From the NCBI RefSeq assembly GCF_900290235.1, contig NZ_OLMK01000068.1, forward strand, positions 124,001 through 188,000: a DNA stretch of 64,000 nucleotides. The letters run 5' to 3'. The notes beneath the pieces are model-generated. The model did not search any database. It was given only the letters and a program-made list of their open reading frames with translations, and was not told the origin of the DNA. Each line of letters opens with the position of its first letter. Within the stretch, counting starts at the first letter, position 1. The DNA comes from Streptomyces sp. MA5143a (lineage in GTDB: Bacteria; Actinomycetota; Actinomycetes; Streptomycetales; Streptomycetaceae). The translations under genes and the position numbers were made by a program. Below are positions 18,043 through 26,367 of this stretch, one piece after another.

Positions 18043-18586
18043 CGGAGTCCCGCCCCTGGGGGGCGGGGACCGTCCCGCCGGGGCGCGGCGCCGGTGGCGT
18101 GCGGTTCCCGCGGACGGAGCGTCCCACCAGCCTCGGGAGCAGGCCCCACAGCAGCAGACAGCCGACGAGCGTGCCACCGCCGGCGGTGAGGCCCGCGGCC
18201 CGGCCGAGTGTCACGTCCACGATGAGCAGGACCGACCCCGCGAAGGCCGGCATCAGTACCCCCAGGCCGACACCGGCCAGCCTGGACGAGACCCGGACGA
18301 TGGTGGGCTTGGCGTTCTGCTGGAACAGCGAGCGGTGCAGGGCGGCCGGGGCGGTGAAGAGCGCCGCCGCCAGGACCGCGAGGAGCAGTGTGGTGACGTA
18401 CGTCGCGCGCTGGAAGGCGTCCAAGTCCGGGAAGCGCGGGGTGAAGGCCAGCGTCAGCAGGAACGCGAAGAGGATCTGCACCCCTGTCTGGGTGACCCGC
18501 AGTTCCTGGAGCAACTCGGAGAAGTTGCGGTCGGCCCGTTCGAGAGGCGTCTCGTTGCGAGCGGGGCTGATGCGTTCGTCGGCCAT
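18014..18586 (-). CDS. DUF6328 family membrane protein
   Basis: A ~190-residue protein with a conserved N-terminal cytoplasmic part (ETPLERADRNFSELLQELRV) followed by four hydrophobic segments: around VQILFAFLLTLAF, YVTTLLLAVLAAALF, LAGVGLGVLMPAFAGSVLLI and TLVGCLLLWGLLP. It matches the actinobacterial DUF6328 family as I remember it; function unknown. Start choice is unclear: ATG 18586 starts the conserved region, while GTG 18619 in frame would add 11 residues; neither has a strong ribosome-binding site. Single gene. Confidence 0.8.
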   Translation of the reverse strand: MADERISPARNETPLERADRNFSELLQELRVTQTGVQILFAFLLTLAFTPRFPDLDAFQRATYVTTLLLAVLAAALFTAPAALHRSLFQQNAKPTIVRVSSRLAGVGLGVLMPAFAGSVLLIVDVTLGRAAGLTAGGGTLVGCLLLWGLLPRLVGRSVRGNRTPPAPRPGGTVPAPQGRDSVRAPADRLP

Positions 18587-18739
18587 GGCTGTACGAGTAA
18601 CCATCCGGGCCTGTGTCACGCCTGCCGAGGAGGGGGCGAAGGAGGGTTCTGGGGCACTCGGGGAGCGACCGGGGAGCGACCGGGGAGCGGCCGGGGTGAA
18701 CCGGGAGGGCGGCCGGTGCTCCGGCCGCCCTCCGACGGG

Positions 18740-19213
18740 TCAGCGGACCCGGCCGTACCAGACGCTCTTCGTCCAGATCTTCTGCAGTCGCACGACGTCA
18801 CCCGTCTTCGGCGAGTGCCAGATCTTTCCCTTCCCCGCGTAGATACCGACGTGGTAGACACTCGATCCCGAGTGGAAGAAGACGAGGTCTCCGAGCTTGC
18901 GGCTGCTCGCGGAGATGTGCTTCGTCTTGTTGTACTGCTGCTGGGCAGTACGGGGCAGCTTCTTGCCCGCCTTCTTGAACGAGTAGAGCGTCAGCCCTGA
19001 GCAGTCGAACCTGCCGGGGCCCGTCGCGCCGTACCGGTAAGGGGAGCCCTTCTTGGAAGCGGCGACCTGAAGCGCCTTCGACGCCACTGTGGCGGCCTCG
19101 GCGTCCGAGGCGACGCCCGGGACCACGATGCTGCCGCCGACGGCGGCGATGGTCAGAGCCGAGGCCGTGCCGGCCCGGGTCAACAGCGACGGGACACGAT
19201 TGAGCGCAGACAT
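18740..19213 (-). CDS. Secreted NlpC/P60 peptidoglycan endopeptidase
   Basis: A 157-residue exported cell-wall hydrolase, probably cleaving D-gamma-Glu-diaminopimelate bonds. A signal peptide spans residues 1-40 (cleavage near AEA/A). The NlpC/P60 domain fills the rest, with catalytic Cys71 (RFDCSGL), His121 (YHVGIY) and a third polar residue His133 (IWHSP). It has no LysM or SH3 targeting domain, unlike the larger Rpf/Swl enzymes. The ATG at 19213 is preceded by GAAGGG; an upstream in-frame ATG falls inside the riboswitch. The leader carries a c-di-AMP riboswitch, so wall cutting is tied to second-messenger level. Confidence 0.93.
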   Translation of the reverse strand: MSALNRVPSLLTRAGTASALTIAAVGGSIVVPGVASDAEAATVASKALQVAASKKGSPYRYGATGPGRFDCSGLTLYSFKKAGKKLPRTAQQQYNKTKHISASSRKLGDLVFFHSGSSVYHVGIYAGKGKIWHSPKTGDVVRLQKIWTKSVWYGRVR

Positions 19214-19224
19214 GCGCAACCCTT

Positions 19225-19390
19225 CGTCAGCCGCCTGTGAAGGATGACCTGTCGGATTCGGGCTGGCGAAGTTGCCCGGCCGCTGACGCGGCTTCACCCC
19301 AAGGGCTGCTCGACCCGGTCATGGCGTGACCGTCCCGGCGACCCGTCGTGCTTGGGTCCTCCACTCCTGCCGATCCACTCCTGTCGACCG
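19225..19390 (-). ncRNA. ydaO-type c-di-AMP riboswitch
   Basis: Read on the minus strand, the leader contains the conserved blocks of the ydaO/yuaA aptamer in order: GGAGGACCCAAG, then CTTGGGGTGAAGCC, then CAGCCCGAATCCGACAG followed by GGTCATCC and CACAGGCGGC just before the gene. In actinobacteria this element precedes wall-hydrolase genes such as rpfA and NlpC/P60 and lowers expression when c-di-AMP is high. Boundaries are approximate because the helices were not folded computationally. Confidence 0.85.
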
Positions 19391-19780
19391 GTCATCCAGG
19401 CGGCGGCAGGACTCGGCGTCCGCCCGGATCGCCCCGCCGCTGCGGCGGGGGCTTGTCGTCAGGAAGGGATCTTGACGCACGGAAGTCCGAAAATCCCAAC
19501 GGAATCAGGGATTTGTGGTGTTACTCACCACTCGCCCGTTCGGGTGGACAGACCTTTTTCAGCTGTTCTGTCCACGGAGTCGAGGACGTCCGCACCAGCA
19601 ACGGAATGATGGGTTCCGGCACTCTTGCAGGCATGATGCGCAACTCCGGCGGTTTTGGGGACGGGTGGGCCGATGGGTTGTTCCGCGTAGGCCGTCCGGT
19701 GGGCCGAGACCCGGACCGGAGGGCCCGTCAGTAGTACGGCGGACGACGCCCGATCGGTTCAGGCGGGGGAGTCGTCGGAG
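19391..19780. other. Intergenic region upstream of the riboswitch
   Basis: About 390 bases with no convincing gene. It holds the promoter of the riboswitch transcript. Two hairpins are visible: CCCCGCC-gctgc-GGCGGGG at 19432-19450 and GTGGTG-ttact-CACCAC at 19515-19531. Short open frames on the plus strand here show no family resemblance. Confidence 0.5.
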
Positions 19781-20098
19781 TCAGGCGGGGGAGTCCTCGG
19801 GTTCCGGCGGAAGGGTGACCCGGGCCGCCCGCCGTTCCCCGTCCAGGACCCGCAGGGCGCGGGCCAGGGTGGGGGCGTGCAGTTCGTTCTCGCCGCGTGT
19901 GTGCATCAGTTCGAGCGCGTCGCGCAGCGCCGTCGCCCGGCCGACGAGGGCCTGCGCGGCCCGCAGCCCGCGATACGTGTCGCCGGGGCGGGCCGGGTTG
20001 ATCCGGCCCAGCAGGTCGACCACGTCCAGATAACGGTCGATCAACTCCGCCTCGGCCCGCGTCAGCGCGGGCAACGGCGGCAGCTCGGGTGGGAGCAT
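19781..20098 (-). CDS. Hypothetical small protein co-transcribed with clpP
   Basis: A 105-residue protein, all helical by appearance (LTRAEAELIDRYLDVVDLLG, RGLRAAQALVGRATALRDAL), without signal peptide or membrane segment. I do not recognise the family. It starts at ATG 20098 with GAGGTGAG upstream, 7 bases after the clpP stop, so it is clearly in the clpP operon and may be a partner or adaptor. Codon usage is normal for the chromosome. Confidence 0.75.
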   Translation of the reverse strand: MLPPELPPLPALTRAEAELIDRYLDVVDLLGRINPARPGDTYRGLRAAQALVGRATALRDALELMHTRGENELHAPTLARALRVLDGERRAARVTLPPEPEDSPA

Positions 20099-20105
20099 CG
20101 GCGGC

Positions 20106-20747
20106 TCACCTCGCGCCGGGGAGCGCCCGCGAGCCCCTGCGGCTCGGCACGACCCGGTCGGCCAGGCCGTAGTCCACGGCTCCGTGTGCGTCGAGGAACT
20201 TGTCCCGCTCGAGGTCGCCGCTGATCCGTTCGTGGCTCTGCCCGGTGTGCCGTACGAGCATCTCCTCCAGTCGCCGGCGGTTGCGCATCAGCTCCTCGGC
20301 CTGGATCGCCAGATCACTCGCCTGTCCGGTGACCGGCTCGGTCAGCGCCGGCTGATGGAGCACCACCTGCGCGCCCGGCAGCACGGATCGCTTGCCCGGC
20401 GTGCCCGCCGCCAGCAGCACCGCGGCGGATGCCCCCGCCCGGCCGAGGCAGACGGTCTCCACGTCGCAGGTGACGAACCGGATCGTGTCGTAGACGGCCG
20501 TCATCGCACTGAACGAGCCGCCGGGGGAGTTGATGTAGAGGGAGATGTCCCGCTCCGGGGACTGGTACTCCAAGTGCATGAACTGCGCCATCACGTCGTT
20601 CGCGGACGTGTCGTCGATCTGCGTCCCGAGGAACACGATCCGCTCCTCCAGCAACTTCGCATACGGATCCATCGTTCGGTGACCCGCACTTGTGCGTTCG
20701 GTGAATTCGGGGAGCACGTGGCGGGCCGACGGGCGGTTCGCGGGCAT
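20106..20747 (-). CDS. clpP: ATP-dependent Clp protease proteolytic subunit, solitary paralogue
   Basis: A 213-residue ClpP serine peptidase. The catalytic triad is complete: Ser107 (GRAGASAAV), His131 (VVLHQP) and Asp178 by alignment ([10 protein letters not shown]). IVFLGTQID and INSPGG are the usual N-terminal blocks. The ~25-residue N-terminal extension before [15 protein letters not shown] may be a propeptide. It is not followed by a second clpP, unlike clpP1-clpP2 or clpP3-clpP4, so it is probably the single-gene ClpP of streptomycetes (ClpP5-like). The ATG at 20747 has GAGGAG upstream. A palindrome lies in its promoter. Confidence 0.93.
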   Translation of the reverse strand: MPANRPSARHVLPEFTERTSAGHRTMDPYAKLLEERIVFLGTQIDDTSANDVMAQFMHLEYQSPERDISLYINSPGGSFSAMTAVYDTIRFVTCDVETVCLGRAGASAAVLLAAGTPGKRSVLPGAQVVLHQPALTEPVTGQASDLAIQAEELMRNRRRLEEMLVRHTGQSHERISGDLERDKFLDAHGAVDYGLADRVVPSRRGSRALPGAR

Positions 20748-20769
20748 GGGGGTCTCCTCTGATCGACTT

Positions 20770-20786
20770 CTGTAAAAAATGTACAG
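20770..20786. promoter_or_regulatory. Palindrome in the clpP promoter
   Basis: CTGTA-N7-TACAG (20770-20774 and 20782-20786) lies 23 bases upstream of the clpP start in an A/T-rich patch that is rare here. A dimeric repressor or activator site is plausible; streptomycete clpP paralogues are known to be induced when ClpP1P2 fails. Confidence 0.45.
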
Positions 20787-20826
20787 GACGTACGCCTCTT
20801 TGGAGCGGCCCTCGGCTGACAGCGAA

Positions 20827-20857
20827 AATCCCCGCGGAGCGTGGCTCCGCGGGGATT
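20827..20857 (-). terminator. Intrinsic terminator after the Tat-exported protein gene
   Basis: A perfect 14-base-pair stem (20827-20840 with 20844-20857) and a 3-base loop. On the minus strand the stem is followed by TTTTCGC, the expected U-rich end, so it terminates the gene at 20916-21344. Confidence 0.85.
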
Positions 20858-20915
20858 GGTCTCGGAGGGCGAGTGGGGGGCGGGTGAGTGGTGGGGCGTG
20901 CGGGTGGAGTGCCGG

Positions 20916-21344
20916 TCAGTTGAGCGGGGCGGGGGCGGGGGTTCCGTAGAAGGTGATGGGGGGCCAGCCGCGGGTGGCGGCGAGTTCGTTGAGGGCGTTG
21001 GCCACTTCGAGCGCCGAGATCCGCTGGGCCGCCGGCGCCTCCGTCGTGCTCACGGTGAAGCTGACCGTGAGCTCCGTCATCTCGGTGCCGGGCATCCGGA
21101 CGTATCCGCTGAACTTGGTGCCGTCCGGGAAGTCGGCCCCCGCGTTCTCCTGGGCTCGGGCCTGGGCCTGGGGCTGGTTCGGGGGCCGGCTCTGGGCCTG
21201 GTCCGGCGTCGGGTTCTCGTCCGCGGTCCCGTTCTCGGCCGCCCGGGCCGGCCCGCCGGCGAACAGTGCGGTGCCCGCCGCCGCTGTTCCCGCTGCCGCC
21301 GTCCCTGTGTATCCGAGCAGTGTGCGCCTGGAAAGGCTGGACAT
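20916..21344 (-). CDS. Tat-exported protein of unknown function
   Basis: A 142-residue secreted protein. A twin-arginine signal is visible (SLSRRTLLGYTG, then an Ala-rich core ending GGPARA/A near residue 35). It is followed by a Gln/Pro/Ala-rich linker (~38-68) and a small conserved C-terminal domain (~70-142: GTKFSGYVRMPGTEMTELTV, then EVANALNELAATRGWPPITF). I do not recognise that domain. A single gene with its own strong terminator. The Tat route suggests that it folds in the cytoplasm, perhaps with a cofactor. Confidence 0.8.
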   Translation of the reverse strand: MSSLSRRTLLGYTGTAAAGTAAAGTALFAGGPARAAENGTADENPTPDQAQSRPPNQPQAQARAQENAGADFPDGTKFSGYVRMPGTEMTELTVSFTVSTTEAPAAQRISALEVANALNELAATRGWPPITFYGTPAPAPLN

Positions 21345-21478
21345 GATCTCCCCGTTCGTTTGTCATGAACGCCTCCCCTCGGAGGTCGTTGTGATCGTAC
21401 GAACGTGCGGAGCGTCCCGGGGCAGAATGGGACCTTCCGCTCCGGGGAGGCGGTGGGACCCGGTCTAAGCTGGACCCC

Positions 21479-21757
21479 ATGGCCTACGAGATTCCGGTGA
21501 CGCAAGCCAGGGCTGAGCTCGCCGATCTGATCAACCGAGTGGTCTACGGCGGCGAGCGCGTCGTCGTGACGCGGCACGGCAAGCCCCTCGTCGCCCTGGT
21601 CTCCGCCGCCGATCTGGAGCAGCTCGAAGCGCTCCAGGATCCCGCGGAGGAGCCCGTCGTCAGCGCGGTCTCCGGCGTCCGCGAGGTGGCGTCGCCCCCT
21701 AGGGACCAGCAGCGGTTCGGCATCACGGCGGAGCACCGGGGGTCGGGCGCCTCCTAG
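21479..21757 (+). CDS. Type II antitoxin, Phd/YefM family (orphan)
   Basis: A 92-residue protein with the Phd/YefM N-terminal DNA-binding fold: MAYEIPVTQARAELADLINR, then GERVVVTRHGKPLVALVSAA (26-45) and a Leu-rich helix. The C-terminal third is disordered, as expected of a toxin-neutralising arm. No YoeB, Doc or RelE-like gene follows; a strong terminator lies 40 bases downstream. It may act in trans, or regulate only its own promoter. Domain call is sure, antitoxin function is not. Confidence 0.85.
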   Translation: MAYEIPVTQARAELADLINRVVYGGERVVVTRHGKPLVALVSAADLEQLEALQDPAEEPVVSAVSGVREVASPPRDQQRFGITAEHRGSGAS

Positions 21758-21796
21758 AGGGCGTGAAGGCACGTCACTCACGCCCGCATACGAGTA

Positions 21797-21836
21797 GGCC
21801 GTGCGCCCCCGTCCGCTACAGCGGGGGCGCACGGCC
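21797..21836. terminator. Bidirectional terminator between convergent genes
   Basis: A perfect 15-base-pair inverted repeat (21797-21811 and 21822-21836) with a 10-base loop, between the orphan antitoxin gene and the convergent membrane protein gene. It can fold from either strand. Confidence 0.85.
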
Positions 21837-21914
21837 TGTCTGGTTGGGGCCGCTTCTCGCGTGGCTCAGATGCCTTGTCCGAGGCGGGGTCCGGCTTCGG
21901 AGCCGCTCGCCCGG

Positions 21915-23018
21915 TCAGTGCGCGGGTGTGGGCGCCGGAGTGCGGCCGGTGGTGGGCGCGGCGGCCTGCGACGCGGCGGGCTTCTTCGGCCGCTTGAGCA
22001 GGGGGCCCACGAGGACCGCGCCCAGGCCGAGTACGGCCCACCAGGTCAGGATGAGCGCCGGGCTGAGGGCGGCGGCGCCGTCGAAGAACGAGACGGAGCG
22101 CAGCAGTGTCGCGCCGGCGCCCGGCGGCAGCCACTGACCGAGCGTCCCGGCGGGCTCGGGCAGCATCCGGGGTGCCGAGGCGGCGCCCGAGAAGGGGTTG
22201 CCGAGGAACACGATCAGCAGCGCGCCCAGGCCGAGGCCCGCCCGGCCCAGCAGTGCGGCCAGGCCGGCCACGGTGGCGCCCACGGCGAGGGTGGTGAGGC
22301 CCAGTACGCCCGCCTCCGCCCACCAGTCACCCGTGAGCGCGCCCAGCCAGGTGTGCGCCAGGGCCGCGGCGGCGAGGCCGACCAGGGCGGCGGCCCCGGC
22401 CAGTGCGCCGGCCGCACGCGCCCCGCGCAGCCCGAGCAGTGTCACCACCGCGCCGGCGGCGGTACCGGCCAGCGCCAACGGCAGCACGCTCGAACCGAAG
22501 GCCGACCCGCGCGGGTCCTCCGCCGGGGTCGCCACCACGTCGGTGACCTCCACCCGGGCGCCCTCCCGAGCGGCCTGCTCGCCCACCGCCTGCTGGAGCA
22601 ACTGCGCGACCATCGGGCTCGCCGCCGACGCCGTGAGCAGCTTCGGCCCCGCCTCGGTGACGACGACCGCGCCGTACACGGTCCGGTCCTCGATCGCGTC
22701 CCGCGCGGCGGCCTCGTCGGCGTAACGGTGCACCTCGAAAGCGCCGTCCCGCTGCTCCAGGCGCTGCTCGACCTGCGTGGCGGCGGCCGCGGGGCCCGCC
22801 ACACCGAGCGGCAGATCGCGCGGTGCGATACGGGCGTTGGGCCAGGCGAAGGCCCAGAGCGCGAGTGCCGCGATGACGGGGATCAGCACGATGACCGCGA
22901 CCATCCGGCGACTCGGCGGTGTCACGTGCGCCCGGGAGTCGGCCGGGGTCGCCGGGGCGGCTGGGGCGGCCGGGGCGGTGGGCTCGGCCGCCGAGGGTGC
23001 GATGGGCGTGGCGGACAT
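21915..23018 (-). CDS. Membrane protein, YhgE/ABC-2-permease-like
   Basis: A 367-residue protein. After a Pro/Ala-rich cytoplasmic start come one membrane helix (~40-60), an extracytoplasmic domain (~62-165, starting RIAPRDLPLGVAGP) and about six further helices (~172-345), ending in a basic Pro-rich tail. This layout fits the YhgE/Pip and ABC-2 type permeases (DUF3533-like). No ATPase gene is adjacent. It is divergent from a TetR repressor with two matched operators between them, so it is almost certainly the target; such pairs often serve drug or lipid efflux. Cargo unknown. Confidence 0.75.
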   Translation of the reverse strand: MSATPIAPSAAEPTAPAAPAAPATPADSRAHVTPPSRRMVAVIVLIPVIAALALWAFAWPNARIAPRDLPLGVAGPAAAATQVEQRLEQRDGAFEVHRYADEAAARDAIEDRTVYGAVVVTEAGPKLLTASAASPMVAQLLQQAVGEQAAREGARVEVTDVVATPAEDPRGSAFGSSVLPLALAGTAAGAVVTLLGLRGARAAGALAGAAALVGLAAAALAHTWLGALTGDWWAEAGVLGLTTLAVGATVAGLAALLGRAGLGLGALLIVFLGNPFSGAASAPRMLPEPAGTLGQWLPPGAGATLLRSVSFFDGAAALSPALILTWWAVLGLGAVLVGPLLKRPKKPAASQAAAPTTGRTPAPTPAH

Positions 23019-23118
23019 GGTTTCCCTCCATACCGATGGTGTGGGTGTGGGTGCGGGTGTGGTGAGGAGCAGTGGTGACCCGGGTCTCGTCGGCCGGCTC
23101 TCGCTCTCCTCGCCAAAA

Positions 23119-23140
23119 AGAAGGAGCGTTCGTTTTTCTT
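23119..23140. promoter_or_regulatory. TetR operator, copy 1
   Basis: The 22-base box 23119-23140 (AGAAGGAGCG TTCGTTTTTC TT) differs from a second box at 23175-23196 by only two bases. Centres are 56 bases apart. This copy is nearest the membrane protein gene. Binding by the divergent TetR protein is inferred. Confidence 0.7.
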
Positions 23141-23174
23141 GACTTCACCATGCTCGCCGGGGCGTGACTTGTCA

Positions 23175-23196
23175 AGAAGGAACGTTCGTTTTACTT
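23175..23196. promoter_or_regulatory. TetR operator, copy 2
   Basis: The second copy of the box (centre GAACGTTC) ends 8 bases before the tetR start codon, so occupancy would also block the regulator's own transcript and give autorepression. Confidence 0.7.
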
Positions 23197-23204
23197 TTGA
23201 CGGC

Positions 23205-23834
23205 ATGCCTCGCGTATCGCAGGAGCGTCTAGACGCCCGCCGCCGCCAGATCCTCGACGCCGCGGCCCGCTGCTTCGCCCGCAACGGGTTCCACGCCACG
23301 TCGATGCAGGACGTACTGAAGGAGGCGGACCTCTCCGCCGGGGCCGTCTACCGCTACTTCACCGGCAAGGAAGAGCTGATCGCCGCGATCGTGGCGGAGG
23401 TGATCAGTGAGATCCGGGGTGCGTTCCAGGAAGCCGCCGCCCGGCGGCCGCTGCCGTCCCCGGAGATCCTCATCGGCATGGTCATCCGGCAGATCCTCGG
23501 CAAGGAGCCGACGCTGGGGCCGAACGGCGGGTCCCTCTACCCCCGGCTGATGGTGCAGGTCTGGGCCGAGACCCTCCGCAACCCGGACTTGCAGAACGTG
23601 CTCAACGACGGTTTCGCGCAGGTGCGGCAGCCGTGGGTCGAGATCGTCGAGGCGTATCAGGACGCGGGGATGATGCGGGCCGACATCCCGGCGCTCAGTG
23701 TGGCGCGGACGCTGATCGCGCTCGCCCAGGGTTTCGCGGCCCAGTACGCGCTCTTCGGGGACGTGCCGGTCCAGGTGGTCGAGCTGGGGTTGAAGGCTCT
23801 GATGAGCATGGAGGACCCGGCCGCCCGTACCTGA
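23205..23834 (+). CDS. TetR/AcrR family repressor
   Basis: A 209-residue repressor. The N-terminal helix-turn-helix (~10-56) is canonical: RRRQILDAAARCFARNGFHA, TSMQDVLKEADLSAGAVYRY, FTGKEELIAAIV. The C-terminal ligand domain is helical (TetR_C of the AcrR group). The ATG at 23205 is used; frames upstream cover the operator. It is divergent from the membrane protein gene, with twin boxes between them, so it likely controls both. The inducer is unknown. Confidence 0.92.
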   Translation: MPRVSQERLDARRRQILDAAARCFARNGFHATSMQDVLKEADLSAGAVYRYFTGKEELIAAIVAEVISEIRGAFQEAAARRPLPSPEILIGMVIRQILGKEPTLGPNGGSLYPRLMVQVWAETLRNPDLQNVLNDGFAQVRQPWVEIVEAYQDAGMMRADIPALSVARTLIALAQGFAAQYALFGDVPVQVVELGLKALMSMEDPAART

Positions 23835-23912
23835 GCCGTGAGGGTTCCGCGCCTGAGCCGAGCGCGTTCCGCTCCCGAGCCGGGCGCGTTCCTCGTCCGG
23901 GCCGGGGGTCGG

Positions 23913-23928
23913 TTAACGTCACCGAAAC
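23913..23928 (+). promoter_or_regulatory. Probable GlnR box upstream of ureA
   Basis: TTAAC-N6-GAAAC (23913-23917 and 23924-23928) matches the GlnR half-site pair gTnAC-N6-GaAAC at 9 of 10 defined positions. Urease genes are known GlnR targets in Streptomyces, which supports the call. It is ~100 bases upstream of the ureA start. Confidence 0.6.
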
Positions 23929-24028
23929 GCCGCCCAATTAGCCTGCGGCCACGCCACCTGCGATGTTGCGCGGTGGCGAGGCAACCGGACCCCGCACGGT
24001 CCGGAGCGAGGATGTGAGGTGGGACGCC

Positions 24029-24331
24029 GTGCAACTGACCCCGCACGAGCAGGAGAGGCTGCTGATCCATGTGGCGGCGGACGTGGCCGAGAAGCGCAGG
24101 GCCCGGGGCCTGAAGCTGAACCACCCCGAAGCTGTCGCCCTGATCACCGCGCACATCCTGGAAGGCGCGCGGGACGGCCGTACGGTGGCCGAACTCATGG
24201 CGTCCGGGCGGAAACTGCTCACCCGCGACGACGTGATGGAGGGCATTCCCGAGATGATCCACGACGTCCAGGTCGAGGCGACCTTCCCGGACGGCACCAA
24301 GCTCGTCACCGTCCACGACCCGATCGTCTGA
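24029..24331 (+). CDS. ureA: Urease gamma subunit
   Basis: A 100-residue protein, exactly the usual UreA length. Blocks include [40 protein letters not shown] and [20 protein letters not shown]. It forms the gamma part of the trimeric urease that hydrolyses urea to ammonia and carbamate in the cytoplasm. The GTG at 24029 has GAGGTGGG upstream and gives the canonical N-terminus; a longer frame from 23963 adds a non-conserved stretch. First gene of ureA-B-C-F-G-D, 10 bases before ureB. Confidence 0.97.
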   Translation: MQLTPHEQERLLIHVAADVAEKRRARGLKLNHPEAVALITAHILEGARDGRTVAELMASGRKLLTRDDVMEGIPEMIHDVQVEATFPDGTKLVTVHDPIV

Positions 24332-24341
24332 GGGGGCTGCC

Positions 24342-24653
24342 GTGATTCCCGGAGAGATCCTCTTCGCCGAGGAACCGATCGTGTACAACGAGGGCCGTGA
24401 GGTCACCCGGCTGACCGTCCTCAACGCCGCCGACCGGCCCGTCCAGGTCGGCTCCCACTACCACTTCGCCGAGGCCAACCCCGGTCTGGACTTCGACCGT
24501 GCCGCCGCGCGCGGCAAGCGGCTGAACGTCGCCGCGGGCACCGCCGTACGGTTCGAGCCCGGCATCCCCGTCGACGTGGAACTCGTCCCGCTCACCGGCG
24601 CCCGTGTCGTGCCGGGACTGCGCGGGGAGACCGGAGGTGCCCTCGATGCCTGA
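24342..24653 (+). CDS. ureB: Urease beta subunit
   Basis: A 103-residue UreB. The conserved core reads [11 protein letters not shown], then [20 protein letters not shown] and [11 protein letters not shown]. It is structural, completing the trimeric alpha-beta-gamma unit. It starts with GTG and overlaps ureC by 8 bases, so the subunits are coupled in translation. Confidence 0.97.
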   Translation: MIPGEILFAEEPIVYNEGREVTRLTVLNAADRPVQVGSHYHFAEANPGLDFDRAAARGKRLNVAAGTAVRFEPGIPVDVELVPLTGARVVPGLRGETGGALDA

Positions 24654-26367
24654 GATCTCGCGTGCCGCGTACGCCGACCTGTTCGGGCCGACCACCGGTG
24701 ACCGTATCCGGCTCGCCGACACCGATCTGCTCGTCGAGATCGAGGAGGACCGTTCCGGCGGCCCCGGACTCGCCGGCGACGAGGCCGTGTTCGGCGGTGG
24801 CAAGGTCATCCGTGAGTCCATGGGCCAGGCCCGCGCTACGCGCGCAGACGGCACCCCGGACACGGTCATCACCGGCGCGGTCATCATCGACCACTGGGGC
24901 ATCGTCAAGGCCGACATCGGCATCCGCGACGGCCGTATCACCGGCATCGGCAAGGCGGGCAACCCCGACACCATGGACGGGGTCCACCCCGACCTCGTCA
25001 TCGGGCCCGAGACGGAGATCATCGCGGGCAACGGGCGCATCGTCACCGCCGGTGCCATCGACGCGCACGTCCACTTCATCTGCCCGCAGATCGCCGACGA
25101 GGCGCTGGCGTCCGGAGTGACCACCCTGGTCGGTGGCGGCACCGGACCGGCGGAGGGCTCCAAGGCCACCACCGTCACCCCCGGCCCCTGGCACCTGGCC
25201 CGGATGCTGGAGGCGATGGAACAGTACCCGCTGAACATCGGCTTTCTCGGCAAGGGCAACACCGTCTCCCACGAGGCGATGCTGTCCCAGATCCGGGGCG
25301 GGGCGCTCGGTCTGAAGCTGCACGAGGACTGGGGGTCGACGCCCGCCGTCATCGACGCGGCCCTGACCGTCGCCGACCGGACCGGCGTCCAGGTCGCCAT
25401 CCACACGGACACCCTCAACGAGGCCGGGTTCGTGGGCGACACCCTGGCCGCCATCGCCGGACGGGGCATCCACGCGTACCACACCGAGGGCGCCGGCGGC
25501 GGGCACGCGCCCGACATCATGACCGTGGTCTCGCAGCCGCACGTGCTGCCCAGCTCCACGAACCCGACCCGGCCCTACACCGTCAACACCGCCGAGGAAC
25601 ACCTCGACATGCTGATGGTCTGCCACCACCTCAACGCCGCCGTGCCCGAGGACCTCGCCTTCGCGGAGTCCCGCATCCGGCCGTCGACGATCGGGGCCGA
25701 GGACATACTGCACGACCTGGGCGCCATCTCGATCATCTCGTCCGACGCCCAGGCCATGGGCCGGGTCGGCGAGGTCGTCCTGCGTACCTGGCAGACCGCG
25801 CACGTGATGAAGCGGCGACGGGGCGCCCTGCCGGGTGACGACCGCGCCGACAACCACCGCGTACGTCGCTACGTCGCCAAGTACACGATCAACCCCGCGC
25901 TCGCGCAGGGCCTCGCGCGTGAGATCGGGTCCGTGGAGAGCGGCAAGCTCGCGGACCTGGTGGTGTGGGAGCCCGCGTTCTTCGGGGTGAAGCCGCAGCT
26001 CGTGATCAAGGGCGGGCAGATCGCGTACGCGCAGATGGGCGACGCCAACGCGTCCATCCCCACACCGCAGCCGATCCTCCCGCGCCCGATGTACGGGGCG
26101 ATCGGGCGGGCGCCGGCCGCCAACTCGTTCAACTTCGTGGCGCCGCTCGCCGTCGAGGACGGACTGCCGGAGCGGCTCTCGCTCGGGAAGCGGTTCGTCG
26201 CCATCGACTCGACGCGCGGGGTCACCAAGGCCGACATGCGGGAGAACGACGCGCGACCCGAGGTGCGGATCGACCCCGACAGCTTCGCCGTGCACATCGA
26301 CGGCGAGCTGGTGGAGGCGACACCGGCCGCCGAACTGCCCATGGCCCAGCGGTACTTCCTCTTCTGA
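24646..26367 (+). CDS. ureC: Urease alpha subunit (catalytic)
   Basis: A 573-residue nickel amidohydrolase, full length. All active-site residues are in place: His141 and His143 (DAHVHFI), Lys224 for carbamylation (GLKLHEDWG), His253 (AIHTD), His279 ([10 protein letters not shown]) and Asp367 (SSDAQAMG). The mobile-flap pair Cys326-His327 (MVCHHL) is present too. So the enzyme should be active once Ni is loaded by UreD/F/G. The ATG at 24646 overlaps ureB, and the TGA overlaps the ureF ATG by one base. A GlnR-type site upstream of ureA suggests nitrogen control. Confidence 0.98.
   Translation: MPEISRAAYADLFGPTTGDRIRLADTDLLVEIEEDRSGGPGLAGDEAVFGGGKVIRESMGQARATRADGTPDTVITGAVIIDHWGIVKADIGIRDGRITGIGKAGNPDTMDGVHPDLVIGPETEIIAGNGRIVTAGAIDAHVHFICPQIADEALASGVTTLVGGGTGPAEGSKATTVTPGPWHLARMLEAMEQYPLNIGFLGKGNTVSHEAMLSQIRGGALGLKLHEDWGSTPAVIDAALTVADRTGVQVAIHTDTLNEAGFVGDTLAAIAGRGIHAYHTEGAGGGHAPDIMTVVSQPHVLPSSTNPTRPYTVNTAEEHLDMLMVCHHLNAAVPEDLAFAESRIRPSTIGAEDILHDLGAISIISSDAQAMGRVGEVVLRTWQTAHVMKRRRGALPGDDRADNHRVRRYVAKYTINPALAQGLAREIGSVESGKLADLVVWEPAFFGVKPQLVIKGGQIAYAQMGDANASIPTPQPILPRPMYGAIGRAPAANSFNFVAPLAVEDGLPERLSLGKRFVAIDSTRGVTKADMRENDARPEVRIDPDSFAVHIDGELVEATPAAELPMAQRYFLF

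Noticed and set aside
20106-20747. clpP1-clpP2 or clpP3-clpP4 operon
   Set aside because: Only one clpP is present, with no trigger factor or clpX next to it.
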